61,142 bases of DNA from Cytidiella melzeri (lineage: Eukaryota; Basidiomycota; Agaricomycetes; Polyporales; Irpicaceae), in NCBI GenBank assembly GCA_022592445.1, contig JABYQR010000280.1, forward strand, positions 1 through 61,142. Reading direction: 5' to 3'. The notes under the pieces are model-generated. The model saw only the letters and a list, made by a program, of their open reading frames with translations, made no database searches and had not been told where the DNA came from. Below are positions 33,695 to 44,617 of this stretch, piece by piece; the first letter of the stretch is position 1; each line of letters opens with the position of its first letter. Both the position numbers and the translations under genes were made by a program.

Positions 33695-34785
33695 ATGCCT
33701 CAACCAACAAACGCACCACCTGTCCACCTCAATTATGTCTACTGCGACCGCCCAGAGTCGTTTGCACACGCCGTCTCCGTTCTGCGTAGTGCTCCGTACA
33801 TTATCCTCGACTGCGAGGGTAGAAACCTGGGCAGAGCAGGCGGCAGCGTGACCCTCATCTGCGTCGGAACTCCGTTCGCAGAATACATCTTCCTCTTTGA
33901 CGTTATCAGCCCCCTCGTCACTCGCAGGCACATCGACGGCCTTCTTGCTTTGTTCCAAGACCAGAATATCATGAAGGTCGTGTGGGATGGAAGAATGGAC
34001 TTCTTGGAGATCTGGTGTACATATGGAGCTGTCCTGAGAGGCGTTCTTGACCTTCAAATTGCGGAGGTCATGTCGAGGTACCAGGTGAGAGGCGAAGGAG
34101 AGGACGGTCGGCTGTGGCGTCTGCAAGCACAATTATCTATTTCCAGTGCCAACAAATGGCACGAACGATATGACTATCTTCATGCTGTGGTCGGTCTGCA
34201 GAGGTGCTGGAAGGAATGCGGTTATGATGAAGACTGCGGCAAAGATCGTGCGTACTAGATTATCATCAGTTCTCGTCCTTGAATAAACTTCTCCTTGCCT
34301 CAACAGCCGAAATCATGCATATGCACAAGGCTCTTGGATCAGCGATGTGGGCCTCCAGACCCCTCACCGAACAGTTACTCCAATATGCCGCAAGGGACAT
34401 TCTCCTCATTGGCGTCTTGTACCCTCACTTCATTCGTAGCCAATGGATACCTCGCGAACCAGCACTTTTCTTCACACTCCTCGACCAGTGTCAGCGCTAC
34501 GTTTCCGCTCACATCGAACAAGGCAAATGTACCGACAAAGATATTTTCAAGCCATGCGGGATAATTCCTCTCGACGTCCTAACCGAGCCCTTCGGTCCAA
34601 GGTACCTGTGCTTCGCTTGCAACAGGCCTCTGTCAAGAACAGCGTTCGAGACGAAACAGGACACGCATTCACAAGCTTCAAAGCCCGCGGCAAGGAACGC
34701 TTTGCGCAGCGCACGATGCCGTCTGTGTGTCGCTCTCGCATTCAAAAAGTACCCGAAGACCGAGCAAACATGGGTCTCTACGTGA
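33695..34785 (+). CDS. DEDD-type 3'-5' exonuclease domain protein
   Basis: Two exons (33695-34247, 34307-34785) give 343 residues. Exonuclease motifs are visible: Exo I YIILDCEGRNLGR (Asp and Glu), Exo II IMKVVWDGRMDF (Asp), Exo III LLQYAARDILLIGVLY (Tyr-x3-Asp). The insert AEVMSRYQVRGEGEDGRL is typical of the fungal 3'-5' exonuclease proteins with RNase H-like fold (EXD1-like). A C-terminal region has CFACNRPLSRTAF and RCRLCVALAFKK, a possible CxxC..CxxC zinc site. It probably acts on RNA or DNA ends, target unknown. The single intron at 34248-34306 is frame-consistent. Confidence 0.9.
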
Positions 34786-35133
34786 CTTCCATCTCATCTC
34801 ACCCAAATTCACCTTCATCTCATCGCCTTCCTTCTTTGTGTTCGTATCCCAGATTATTCTATCTTGAAGCTGACATTTTATTTGCTTTAGTGATCGGTAC
34901 TGACGATTGCGCCACCTCTTGATCTATCCGTACTGTAGTGCCTATGTCCGTACTGTAAAGTCTCTTATGTTCCCCAATCTGTTTCTAGTTCTGCAAAATT
35001 AGGCATTTGCTGCTGTTGATCTGCAGCAATGGGATGAATGAGAATACTTATAATACAGGATACATCGGTAAGGATGGATATACCAAAAACTACAGCGTAT
35101 GATCTTGGAGTACGGAACCTCTGCACAATTAGC
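34786..35133. other. convergent intergenic region (exonuclease and R-SNARE 3' ends)
   Basis: No gene seen; presumably 3' UTRs. Confidence 0.4.
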
Positions 35134-36033
35134 TCAATGCTTTGAGCCACACTGATTCAGCCCTGCGCCACAGAACTGTGCAACAATCATCCACATTAAG
35201 ATCTAAAAAAAATATGATACGACGCGTGAGCTACACTCTGCGCGAACGAACGATCACGCTAGACACATACCAGGCCGACAATGACACTCAGCGCGAGAAC
35301 CCGCGTGTTCTTCCACCACATACTCCTTCGCACCGTCTTCGCACCTCGTCGGAACGCTGTCGCCTGGTTTGCCATATTATCCGTCTTATCGACCAGAAGC
35401 TCAATGCGCTCTCCTCGAGACAGAATCTGTTCCACGTTTTGAACCATGATATTCTTCACCTGCGCCAACTCAGTCTGAGCCCTGGTGAGCTCGTCGCTAG
35501 GTGGAGAGGTGTTGTACGTATTCATCAGCTGTGCGATTGTTGGGCCAAACGAGCCTTGAAGGGAGTATGCGGGGGAATCGGAAGTGGATGAAGAAGGCTG
35601 AGCGATACTGGTGAACTTCTGCTGTAGTTCGGCGAGGAAGGCGAAGGGCATCCGCCTTTGACAATTCTTAAGTCCAGCGTTCGTAGTAGATTCTGTACAG
35701 TACATACCTTCCCGCTGAATCGTCGGCCATACATAGGTAGATGTAGCCGCCTTCCGAGATGTAATGGAAGAGATACTGTTCCCAGACATAGGTCAATTTA
35801 CTGTTGTTCGGAGGGATTTTAGATAGGATGGTTTGCGTTGCTATGGAGTATTCACAATGATGAGGGTTAGTTACAAGTGCTTCTTCAAGTATGGTCACCT
35901 TGCGAAAAGTCTCTGGAACCACCCTGATGTTCAGCCAGGATAGTAGGACCTTGAGCAACAAGGGCGTGTATCTGACCGAATTAGACGTTAGTGAGAGCAG
36001 GACTGAGGCACTAAGCCAACACACTAAAGACAT
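35134..36033 (-). CDS. longin-domain R-SNARE, VAMP7 / Nyv1-like
   Basis: Five exons (36025-36033, 35899-35971, 35708-35840, 35271-35655, 35134-35202) encode 222 residues, the size of VAMP7. Longin domain: MSLIHALVAQGPTILAEH, SKIPPNNSKLTYVWEQYLFH, YIYLCMADDSAGR, MPFAFLAELQQKF. The SNARE helix (about residues 130-190) has the zero-layer Arg in ILSRGERIELLVDKT, followed by MWWKNTRVLALSVIVGLILM, a C-terminal membrane anchor. R-SNAREs of this type drive fusion at endosomes and vacuole. The first coding exon is 9 nt (MSL). It is head-to-head with SEC61 beta, 203 bp between start codons. Confidence 0.94.
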
Positions 36034-36236
36034 ATTGGAAGCCTGTCGCTTGTCGTCTACAGAGCTGTGGTGGTCGTTCGTAGCAGCGGGACAGGCGGGA
36101 TTGGCGACACCGTAATGAGCATGGCGCAGCCCCATGGCTGAATCTGAGATCCAGTGTCCACGTGGTCGAATTTGTACATACGACCGCGGATGCAGCAAAT
36201 GCTGCCAGCACCTCACCTTCACCTTTGACCACCGCC
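36034..36236. promoter_or_regulatory. bidirectional promoter, R-SNARE and SEC61 beta
   Basis: About 200 bp between two divergent ATGs, so the two genes must share promoter sequence. No convincing TATA box is seen. The SEC61 beta ATG sits in CACCGCCATGG, a strong translation-start context. Confidence 0.6.
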
Positions 36237-36710
36237 ATGGTATGTTTCATCATCTCTACCCCACCAATTACTGCGGCTAACACTTGCATAATGTTGAAGT
36301 CTGACTCAGAGCGTTCCACTAGCAAGGTCACCTCTTCTGCTGTTGCTAAGCCTCCTGGCGCTCAAGTGAGGTACGTGTCACTACGGTTCCCGTGCACCTA
36401 TACCTGGTGTCGTGTACTAACAGATCGGCAGGAGGAGGGCAGCGGGAACTGCGCAGGTGGCTAAACCAAACTCGACAAGGGCGGCTGGCGCAGGTGGTTC
36501 ATCGAACACCATGCTGAAGCTTTACACGGATGATTCACCAGGACTCAGAATGTGCGTATCCATATGTTTGTTGATACCGAGATGGCCTCCTCTTATGCAA
36601 TCCTTCATTCTAGCGACCCTTTCATTGTCCTCGTTCTATCCCTCTCGTTCATTGCCTCCATCTTCTTCCTCCACATTTCTGCCAAGATCATCCGTGCATT
36701 CACAAAATAA
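36237..36710 (+). CDS. SBH1: protein transport protein SEC61 subunit beta
   Basis: Four exons (36237-36239, 36300-36370, 36432-36551, 36614-36710) give 96 residues, the normal SEC61 beta length. Exon 1 codes only for the start Met, followed by a GTATGT donor, a GCTAAC branch point and an acceptor at 36299. The mature start is SDSERSTSKVTSSAVAKPPG. Then RRRAA, GGSSNTMLKLYTDDSPGLR (the family signature) and one C-terminal transmembrane helix FIVLVLSLSFIASIFFLHIS ending RAFTK. It is the small tail-anchored subunit of the ER translocon. An unspliced alternative start at 36291 (MLKSDSERS) is possible but fits the family less well. Confidence 0.95.
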
Positions 36711-37114
36711 GCGGCCTTTCTCGCTATCTACGTCAAAGAGCTCCCCTTCTGGACCCTCGAATGGCATGCTCTTTGCTGGATGTGGATAGCCTAAAGTTCC
36801 CATCTGCGAAGTCATGGCGGAAAATTACGCTAGTTCTGAGTGTTCACCGTTCTCGGCTCTTCGTTAGTAATTTATTCTCGTGCAGTTTCTCGGTGTGTAT
36901 TGTCAGTTTGCTACAGCTCCATAATGCAAGAGTAGCATACTTCCCACTTGAAGTGTCTTTGAAGCACACAGTCTCCAAACGCTAACTATCGAGCCGTATG
37001 CAAATAGCTGATAATGGCTGTTTGTATGGTATGGTAAAAGGAACAAAGCGGTGAACTCAGACTCTATCGCATTGGCGATGAGCATATTTATACCAGAGTA
37101 AACAATAAAACAAG
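36711..37114. other. intergenic between SEC61 beta and tRNA-Val genes
   Basis: Downstream of SEC61 beta; no gene is supported. The minus-strand Pol III terminator of the first tRNA (TTTT at 37107-37110) lies at the right edge. Confidence 0.4.
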
Positions 37115-37188
37115 TGAGCCGACCCAGGTTCGAACTGAGGACCGCCTGTGTGTTAGACAGAAGTGATAACCAACTACACCATCGGCCC
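37115..37188 (-). tRNA. tRNA-Val (anticodon AAC), tandem copy 1
   Basis: Identical over 74 nt to the tRNA at 26089-26162. Intronless cloverleaf, anticodon loop CTAACAC. Downstream on its strand is a weak TTTT terminator. Confidence 0.95.
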
Positions 37189-37252
37189 GTTGACAAATTT
37201 GGAGCAGCAGATTTCATCTCGCAATGGGTGACGGACGACATCGAAAAAAAAG

Positions 37253-37326
37253 TGAGCCGACCCAGGTTCGAACTGAGGACCGCCTGTGTGTTAGACAGAA
37301 GTGATAACCAACTACACCATCGGCCC
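37253..37326 (-). tRNA. tRNA-Val (anticodon AAC), tandem copy 2
   Basis: Identical to the other two copies, same strand as copy 1 and 64 bp from it. Directly downstream on its strand is a run of eight T (A-run at 37244-37251), a strong Pol III terminator. Confidence 0.95.
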
Positions 37327-37517
37327 ATTGACAGCATGGGAGCGGTACACTTAATATCGCGGCTAGAGGCTTCCCACTTCCCACTTATAATCTGATAGAC
37401 GTACTCAGGCTTGACCTTAGCATACGCGATTTCAACCTCGCAAGTTCTCACACACAAACAAAAGTGCGCGAGGACTTGCCAGAGCTGCGTCTTATCTGCA
37501 CATCCTACATACAGCCC

Positions 37518-38052
37518 ATGTCACTGTCGCAAGCACTCAACGCACCTCTTCGAGGCTCTTGCTTCTGCGGCACAATCTCCTATGCGCTTTCCGCCAAACC
37601 AGTGTTGAGCGCATATTGCCACTGCACGAACTGTCAACGCCTCACGGGTGCGCACTAGGATTGAGACAGTCTCAACGCGTCAAATGCGCCTTTTGAACGA
37701 TGATTTAGGCTGTCCATTCGTCCATACACTGCACTTCGCCGCCGTTCACTTTTCGTGGACCTTCCCGGAACCACACGACGCGCAACTCGATTTCTATCGC
37801 ATTCCTAACAAACCGCACAAGACGCGATGCAGGTGCAAGACATGCGGTGCGACCGTAGCGTCATACAACACCGACACGAACTGCTGGAGTGTCTGGGGTG
37901 CTCACTTGCAACGGGACATCAACGGGCGTATAGAGGACTGGGACCTCGTGCAACCTACTGCGCATATATTTTATGCGACGAGCATGTTGAATATCAACGA
38001 TGGGCTGGGGAAATGGGAGGGATACGAGAACCGATCGGCACGGCTTTCGTAG
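37518..38052 (+). CDS. GFA / CENP-V-fold protein (glutathione-dependent formaldehyde-activating enzyme-like)
   Basis: Two exons (37518-37647, 37709-38052) give 157 residues. Zinc-binding cysteines are visible: GSCFCGTISY (CxC), then CHCTNCQRLTG, and later RCRCKTCGATVASYN. This is the GFA-like carbon-sulfur lyase fold (PF04828). The family includes S-(hydroxymethyl)glutathione synthase-like and CENP-V-like proteins; most fungal members have no assigned substrate. The ATG at 37518 was chosen because it lies just before the conserved RGSCFCG motif; an upstream in-frame ATG at 37464 would add 18 residues. The single intron is 61 nt. Confidence 0.88.
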
Positions 38053-38915
38053 CGTAGGAGGTGAGTGTTGGTGTTATCTTTGTCAGCTGCTTGAGAACGA
38101 TCAAGTGAGATTTGACGAGGAGCGTTTCTATGGCTAGCTTGTCTTTCAAGGCAGAAGCAACTCTAAGGGTAATCTCAAGTGCTCGGACTCACTTTGTCTA
38201 TCGCTGATACATTGCCGTTGCACTCGCTCAGTGCTACCTAGAGGAGATATTGTCATTATACACTCAATCTCGTTCTGAACACCCGTGTAAGTCTTCTATG
38301 GGAGGACACATATGCATATAGGTCAGCGAACGAGGCGGCGATTCTCATAGCTGCATAAATATTGGGATATTGGGATTCATGAAATTAGCTGCGGGAAGTA
38401 AACCTATTTTAATAAAATGGGTTTTCCTCTGATACCCCCGTTATCAGTAGAAACTTTACTGAAACAGTTACCAGGTAAAATCATCGGTATTCCGATTAGT
38501 GGTATTTCCACTTGCTCTCAAGTGGATTTTCCGATGCAGTGGGTTTTGGCAGTGGATTTTCTATTGTATTATATAGGGTGTCTGCAATGTGGTGTAATGT
38601 CGTCCAGCGCAATCTCCCGAGATCAGTGGGAATGCCATTGAAGAGCATTGGGAAAACCACTGATTTGAAGGAGATCAACGGTATTTTGGTTGAGGTGTGT
38701 TGGAATATCCACTCATGAGTATTTAGTCAGGATTCTAGCAGGTACCTTACTGACACGGCGCATTTGCTTTCCTGCAGATCTCAAGTGAGTAGCTTGAGAT
38801 CGCCGCCCAGATCTCAGATACGGACTCAGGGCGCCTGAATGTATTGTAGCGTGCAGGCTACTCTTGCCTTTCTCCCCCTCGCTCGTCATCCACGACGGTT
38901 TTTGTAACTTCTTTC
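38053..38915. other. intergenic / transposon-flank sequence
   Basis: No gene. From about 38417 to 38730 the sequence is rich in GGTATT, AGTGG and CACT motifs (for example GATCAGTGG and ACCACTGATTT) like those near 44880-45090 and 50970-51055, suggesting a subterminal region of the neighbouring CACTA element. Confidence 0.4.
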
Positions 38916-39169
38916 TTGCTTCACAGTGACCAGAATACCTTCTTTGACATTCTCGCGCTGTCCGCTTGCTACCTACGTCGTTGGCTACGCAGTTATTCCG
39001 CTCCTCAGGCCTGCACTCAGCTCCTTAAGTTCTCAGGCTTTGTGTGTAGCTACACCTTGATGATAGTTGGTCTTAACAAACATCCAGATGAAGATTGCGA
39101 TTCACAAAGGTATCTCTCAGCATCTGAAATTGTATCAGAATTATCTCACTCATATCTTGTCTTTCTAGA

Positions 39170-41371
39170 ATGGACACAGCGTCTGGCAGTGGCTCAGGTA
39201 GCAGCATGTCCGTCAGCCCATCTACTCACAGAAGCAGCTCTGTTGGGCAGAGCAATCATGAAGCTGCACATGGAGTATTCGAGTTTGTTGCAGGGGACTT
39301 TCTTGACAACCTTGACCTTGCAAACGAACTGGATTTGTATGACTGTTGTATGTTGCCTTGAACACAAGTTTTCATGCAACTCACTGACCATCCGACTTGA
39401 AGGCAATTGCATAATCACGGATGCAGACCAGGACAACATTGCAGCATTCAACATGTATCTCCGTGGACATCTATCTCGAGATGCTTTTGATGAGATGTGT
39501 CGTTGTTTCTCACACAAGATGACTATTGACTCACTCGACAAAATCAAACGTCGTCTTGACATTCTCACAGAGATAGAGACCCAGCAATTTGATTGCTGTA
39601 TCAATTCATGTGTTTGCTTTACTGTAAAGTTTGCTAAATCAACGCAATGTCCATTTTGCCAGGAGGCAAGAAAAGATTCCGCTGGTCAACCTCGTCGCGT
39701 TTTCACCTATATCCCTCTGATACCCCGCTTCCAAGGCTTCTTTCAGAAACCAGACACAACTCAGAAACTACAGTACCAAGCACACTACGTACCATCCGAC
39801 CACATTGTCAGGGATAATATTCGACGGTAGCCGGTACAAGGAACTTCTGGGAACAGCCGTCAAGGTTGACGGCAAACAAAAGCCTCATTGTTTTTTCTCT
39901 GACAAGCACAATATTGCGTTTGGATTTGCAAACAATGGATTCTTGCTGTTCAATTGCCGTCGTGGAGGTCCCTCTTCCACTCCTCTCCTTGTCAAGGTGT
40001 TCAACCTTGAACCCACTATCCGCACACACCAAAAATCTCATCTGTGTGGGCAACATACCAGGCCCCAAGCAACCGAAGGATCTTTTGTTGTTTCTTGCAC
40101 CATTTGATGACAAGTGTGCATTGATGGCTTGTGGAATCCCATTCCTGAATAGCAGCACACGCAGCACATTTGATTTCCATGCATACCAGCTCACCAAAGA
40201 GGGAGATATCATATTGGTGGAGAAGTTCCTAGGTCTCAAAGGACACTCAAGTCAGTGCCCATGTCAATCTTGTCTAATCCGGGGCTGTCGTACGACTGCC
40301 AGCAGAAACAAGGTCTATTATATCTCTCTCCGTTGCCCACCATCTCCCACTTTGCCTCAAATCCAAATTTGGGACTCAGCTGCACTCCCCCTTTGTACAC
40401 ACGATAGCTTTTGCACTGCAGTAGAGCATATCCAGCATGCTTCAACAAAGCAGTATGCAAGGCAGCTAGAGCAGCATTATGGTGTCAAGTCAATGCCTGC
40501 ACTCTCCCGTGTCAACAAACTTGACTATGGACAATCTTGTCCTTGGGAGTGGTTGTACCTTTTTGGAGAGAACATCATCCCCAACATGATTGATATCTGG
40601 ATAGGAAACTCTAAAAGCCATGACGAGGGAAGCGGATGCTACCAGCTGAGTCAAGAAGATTGGTCTGCAATAGGCCAGGAAACAGCTGAAGCCGTCTCTA
40701 CTATTCCTTACGACTTTGTTCGATCAATGGGCAATATTGCTGAAGATTTAGGCATGTTTACCGCTGAGTCATATACCTTTTGGTTTATGTACATTGCTCC
40801 TCATCTCCTCAAAGGGCGTTTTTGACACATCAAGTACTATACTCATTTTGAGGACTTGGTCAACATCATGAAGGCAACTCTGCTGTTTGAAATTACTCAC
40901 GACGAGATTATCAACAAAGTTTAAGCACCCTGTAAGGAGTGGGTGGCAAAATATGAAGAGTGAGTAGTAGTGCTTTTCTGCTACTAGTCAAATACTGATG
41001 TATGACAATTTTTTTGCAGGTACTATTTTCAGTATGAAGACTTGCGTCTGGACTTTTGCGTATTACTCATTCATGTACTGCTTCACATTGCGGATGATAT
41101 CCAAACTCTGGGTCCTATGAGTGTCACATGGACATTCTACTTGGAGAGATACTGTGGCTTTCTCAAGCGCGAGCTGCAATCACGTAGTCAACCGTGGAAG
41201 AACATTGATATTCGTCTCCAGCACTTTGCACGTCTCAGTCAGCTTCGGATTGTTTATGACTTGAAGGACGTGTTACCTTCAACCCACCGTCTAGACATCC
41301 CAATTAGCTCACGTGAGTTCATGTACTATGACTGTGAGTGCCTTGCTTTGCATGTAAACCCAAGGTGCTAG
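39170..41371 (+). pseudogene. CACTA transposase, Tnp2 family, degenerate
   Basis: Tnp2-type transposase segments appear in order but across frames: an N-terminal Ser-rich start at 39170, then FDCCINSCVCFTVKF and CPFCQEARK (39580-39680), RRVFTYIPLIPRFQ, a frameshift near 39815, FDGSRYKELLG, another near 40030, then ALMACGIPFLN, CPCQSCLIRGC, MPALSRVNKLDY, LFGENIIPNMIDIWIG, HLLKGRF. In-frame stops follow at 40823-40825 and 40922-40924, and IHVLLHIADDIQTLGP with FYLERYCGFLKREL closes the recognisable part after an intron at about 40960-41020. The transposase is not functional as read. Gene arrangement fits basidiomycete CACTA/EnSpm elements. Confidence 0.85.
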
Positions 41372-42640
41372 CTGAAATCATTGCTAGATCCGCAAAGCAT
41401 TCTCTGATGCCCTAAACGAGTGGCGCCAGCTAGTGATACTTTGCGCATGCTCATTGCTAGATACCTTCATATTCTAGTACCAAAGCCAAGGCAGCAGATT
41501 GCAGCTCGACTCTCAGGCCAGGTGGTAACATTGGCAGGTGTAAGAGTGCAGGATGGGTATGACTGCATCAGATGCGCAGAAGATTGCTCCCGCCTCACTT
41601 GTCTGAATAAGAGAGAAGGATCATATGTGCGCTTACGTTCAAATCATACCAATCTGCCAATACCTGTCAGTTTATTATTGAATGCTTGAATAGTATGAGG
41701 TGGTGATAGGCTATGACAGCAGGAGGACAATTTATTATGGCCGCCTGGAGACAATTATTGACCTCACTCTTCCAGGTCTAAATTTTGCTTTTTTCTTTTG
41801 GATTTTCCAGCTAATCAGAAACTCCAGATAATGATATATCCTGGGAAGACCATCAAGATTGTCACGTTCTACTAGCTCTTATACTCCATGTGCAACAAGT
41901 GGAACAGATGGTGCAAAGGAGGCTGTTTCATTTAGGCAGGAACAAACTAAGGTAGTGGTGGATTTGCGCACAATCACTAATAAAGCTGGCAGGGTAGAAA
42001 CAAGAGGCAGATGGGGTATCATTGATTGGAGTACTGGGATGGCCAGAACTGTATTTGTGGATCTTGATGTATCTTTGGACAAGGAGTGAACACACTCAGT
42101 AGTAAATGTCAATCTTATTGTCAAGGATGTGACCCAGTCAGGGTACCGGATTGAGACAGGAGATAGAGAGGGGCACTCAACGATTGAGTCACTTAGTACT
42201 TATTGCAAGTGCAACATTTGTATTCATTATTGAATCCTACCCTCGTACCTCCATCTAGTGCACCCGCCTGAACCTCGTCTTTGACACTTATAAGTGGACG
42301 TCTTGAATCACGTCCAAGTACAATCTGATCAAAACATTGGCATGTGACTGTGTTTAAGGTATGCGCGCCGTCAGTCTGCTTTTACTTCTCTGCTGCCTAA
42401 GTCATCTCTGGTCTTGACTTGCCTCTGCTATAGCTGTGGCTTTCATCAATGGCTAAACAGGTTGTGGTTCACAATTCATCTCTTTTAACCTGTCATGTAT
42501 GATTTCTGACACATATATCAAGGTCACACACAGGTCTGGCAAGCATTGCCAATCTAGCGATGACACCACAAAGTGTTCACATTTCCCCCCGGTTAAGAGG
42601 CTGATTCCAAAACCCAAAGGCGAGGCTGGCAGTCAAACAA
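41372..42640. other. decayed transposon interior, no intact gene
   Basis: Coding-like fragments at 41420-41689 (IARYLHILVPKPRQQIAARL) and 41859-42089 (RGRWGIIDWSTGMARTVFVD) probably continue the CACTA transposase region. They are short and interrupted, and I cannot assign them precisely. Confidence 0.4.
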
Positions 42641-44020
42641 GTGGTGATTGGGTTGGCTATAATTTGGTGGAGGCTATGGGACTTGCCACCAATAAAAGAC
42701 GGTATCACCGCTTACAGGTATGTAATCTGCATTGTGTTGACAATTTTCTCAGTTTTTATTTCTGCAGAGATGTGTGCATGCCATGGCTACCCGGTACTTA
42801 GACCTGTCACTTACAGAACATCGACAGTCGCCATTGCAACTGTTGAAGGTCGTCAAGAAGGTATGATGTGGTCGGCTGCTCATTATTAAGAAATCTAACC
42901 TTGATACTTTACATTGTAGTGTCTTGAAAAGCACGAGTATCTCCATAGGTTTGAAAGCGGATGGCCAATTTTGGACATGCTAAACCAGTTCCTCAAAAAC
43001 AAAGCTACGCAGCACAAGCACGACATCAAAGATTCTGACTCAGAGGATGGAGGGAATGGTGGAGAATTAAGACATGACAGCAGCGAGAGTGACCAAGCAC
43101 AGCAGAGCTCAAGCGAAGAAGAACAAAGTTTGGAGGAGAGTGACAACAAGAGGGCCGAGCATATTGTAGCACGAGAAACACCAGGTACAACTGCATTGTG
43201 GGGGTACAATCGCACACAGTATTCACAAGTCATACAGGTAGAAAACATGCCTTCAGCAAGCGTAGCAATGAGGTGGGTGCTGCCAGGAAAAGGATGTTAG
43301 GGAACCAGAAGGTGATGATGAGCGACGGCAGTAAGAGAGACAGAGTTAAGGAAAGGAATGCATCGCTGGGAAAGAAAAGGGGAAAGGTCAAAGTGGTATG
43401 TGCACGTGTCAAACAAACCAAAGGTGTTTGCATCACGAAGAAGGTAAGTATGAACAGTTGGGGTGACATTGAGAATGGGCAGGACAAGAGAGGTGAGAAC
43501 GAGAGCAAGGACGAGAAGAGGGATGAGGTGGAGACATCAGAGAATGATTAAGAAGCGGCAAATGGAGACAAGGAGAAGGATAGGGATGAGAATGCAACTG
43601 ACAACAATGCAGACAACGACAACGCAGACGACAACGATGCAGACGACAACAATGAGGATAACAACATCAGCAATGGAGCTCTGAGCCTAGACAAGACTAA
43701 ACTATCCCCGCTGAAGATTCGCATCAAGCCTTGCCCCCGAACCAAGGTACATTTAACTGCTACTGCTACTGCTTCTGGCTCAACGACGTTATCTGCTCTG
43801 CCCGCTAGTAATCCCAACGCTGGTGCCCTGGAACAAGACTTCCCTGACTCTCGAGACTCTTCTCCGCATCTTCTGTCCACTCTAGCATCTCCATCCACTT
43901 GCTTTGCAATGCTTGTATCTGCTCTTGGTCAAAACAAGGCTAACGCAAAACTGCCTCTTGTCTGTGTCAACGAGGATGGCTTGAGTTTTTGCCTACAAAT
44001 CCTTCCCCAAAACTTCTGAA
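42640..44020 (+). pseudogene. unrecognised ORF series, transposon-associated, probably broken
   Basis: Plus-strand coding-like blocks: SGWPILDMLNQFLKNKA leading into an acidic Ser/Glu-rich stretch (42955-43300), a Lys/Arg-rich block (43300-43560), an Asn/Asp repeat (about 43590-43680) and LSPLKIRIKPCPRTK followed by a Ser/Ala-rich end with a stop near 44020. Introns (for example after 43445) could join some parts. The pattern of a short conserved motif plus acidic low-complexity sequence looks like an accessory transposon or repeat-borne protein. I cannot name the family. Confidence 0.35.
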
Positions 44021-44040
44021 GCTGCTAGCATCCTACAGCT

Positions 44041-44617
44041 ATAGGTGTAGTTGGTGGTGAAGTTGTGCTCCCTGGTGGCACAACAACAATTGACAGCTGG
44101 GGTCAAGGAAACGTATACAACGGGACAAGCTCCTCCTTCCAATTTGTCAAGTCGAACATACCTGCACCTACAAAAGCGGCTAGTCTACTGGACAGTTCTG
44201 GGAGAATATCCGGTAGACCTTGTCCTCAATACGAGAATTATGCCGTAGACCCGTTTGTGAGTGTGAAGAGTCAAGGTGTGAAAGGTGATGGGAAAACAGA
44301 TGACACCGCTACTCTGCAAGCGGTATTTGACAAGGTACATCTTTCCACAAGTGCCGCCAACAAAATTTTTTGGGGATGCTCATGGGGTTACGCGTGGGCA
44401 GTCCTCCGGAAACAGGATCATATTTCTTGACGCTGGGGTTTACTATATCAGGGATACACTAAAGATCCCTGCGGGTACACAAATGGTTGGTGAAGGATGG
44501 AGTGTTATCATGGGCGGCAGATCTGCCTTCTTTGTCGGCTGTGACCTGATATCTTGTTTTCTAGTGCTGTGCTCCTTATCATTGTCCAAGCCCCACGTTG
44601 GACACTTACAGGACTGA
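44041..44617 (+). pseudogene. GH55 beta-1,3-glucanase gene fragment
   Basis: Two exons (44041-44334 and 44402-about 44520) joined in phase 0 across an intact GT..AG intron encode a piece of a GH55 exo-beta-1,3-glucanase: PCPQYENYAVDPFVSVKSQG, VKGDGKTDDTATLQAVFDK, then NRIIFLDAGVYYIRDTLKIP and GTQMVGEGWSVIMGG. These are the repeat-1 N-terminal motifs of the family's beta-helix. Full GH55 enzymes are about 750 residues, so most of the gene is absent and the sequence after 44520 no longer matches. It sits in transposon sequence, suggesting a captured or stranded host gene fragment. Confidence 0.75.

Noticed and set aside
34085..34146. Possible intron in the exonuclease gene (GTGAGA..TTCCAG)
   Set aside because: Removing it shifts the frame into a stop, and the retained sequence (RGEGEDGRL) is a recognisable family segment.
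38400..38760. CACTA terminal inverted repeat pair
   Set aside because: TAGTG and CACTG motifs are present but I could not pair two ends with a target duplication, so no boundaries are given.
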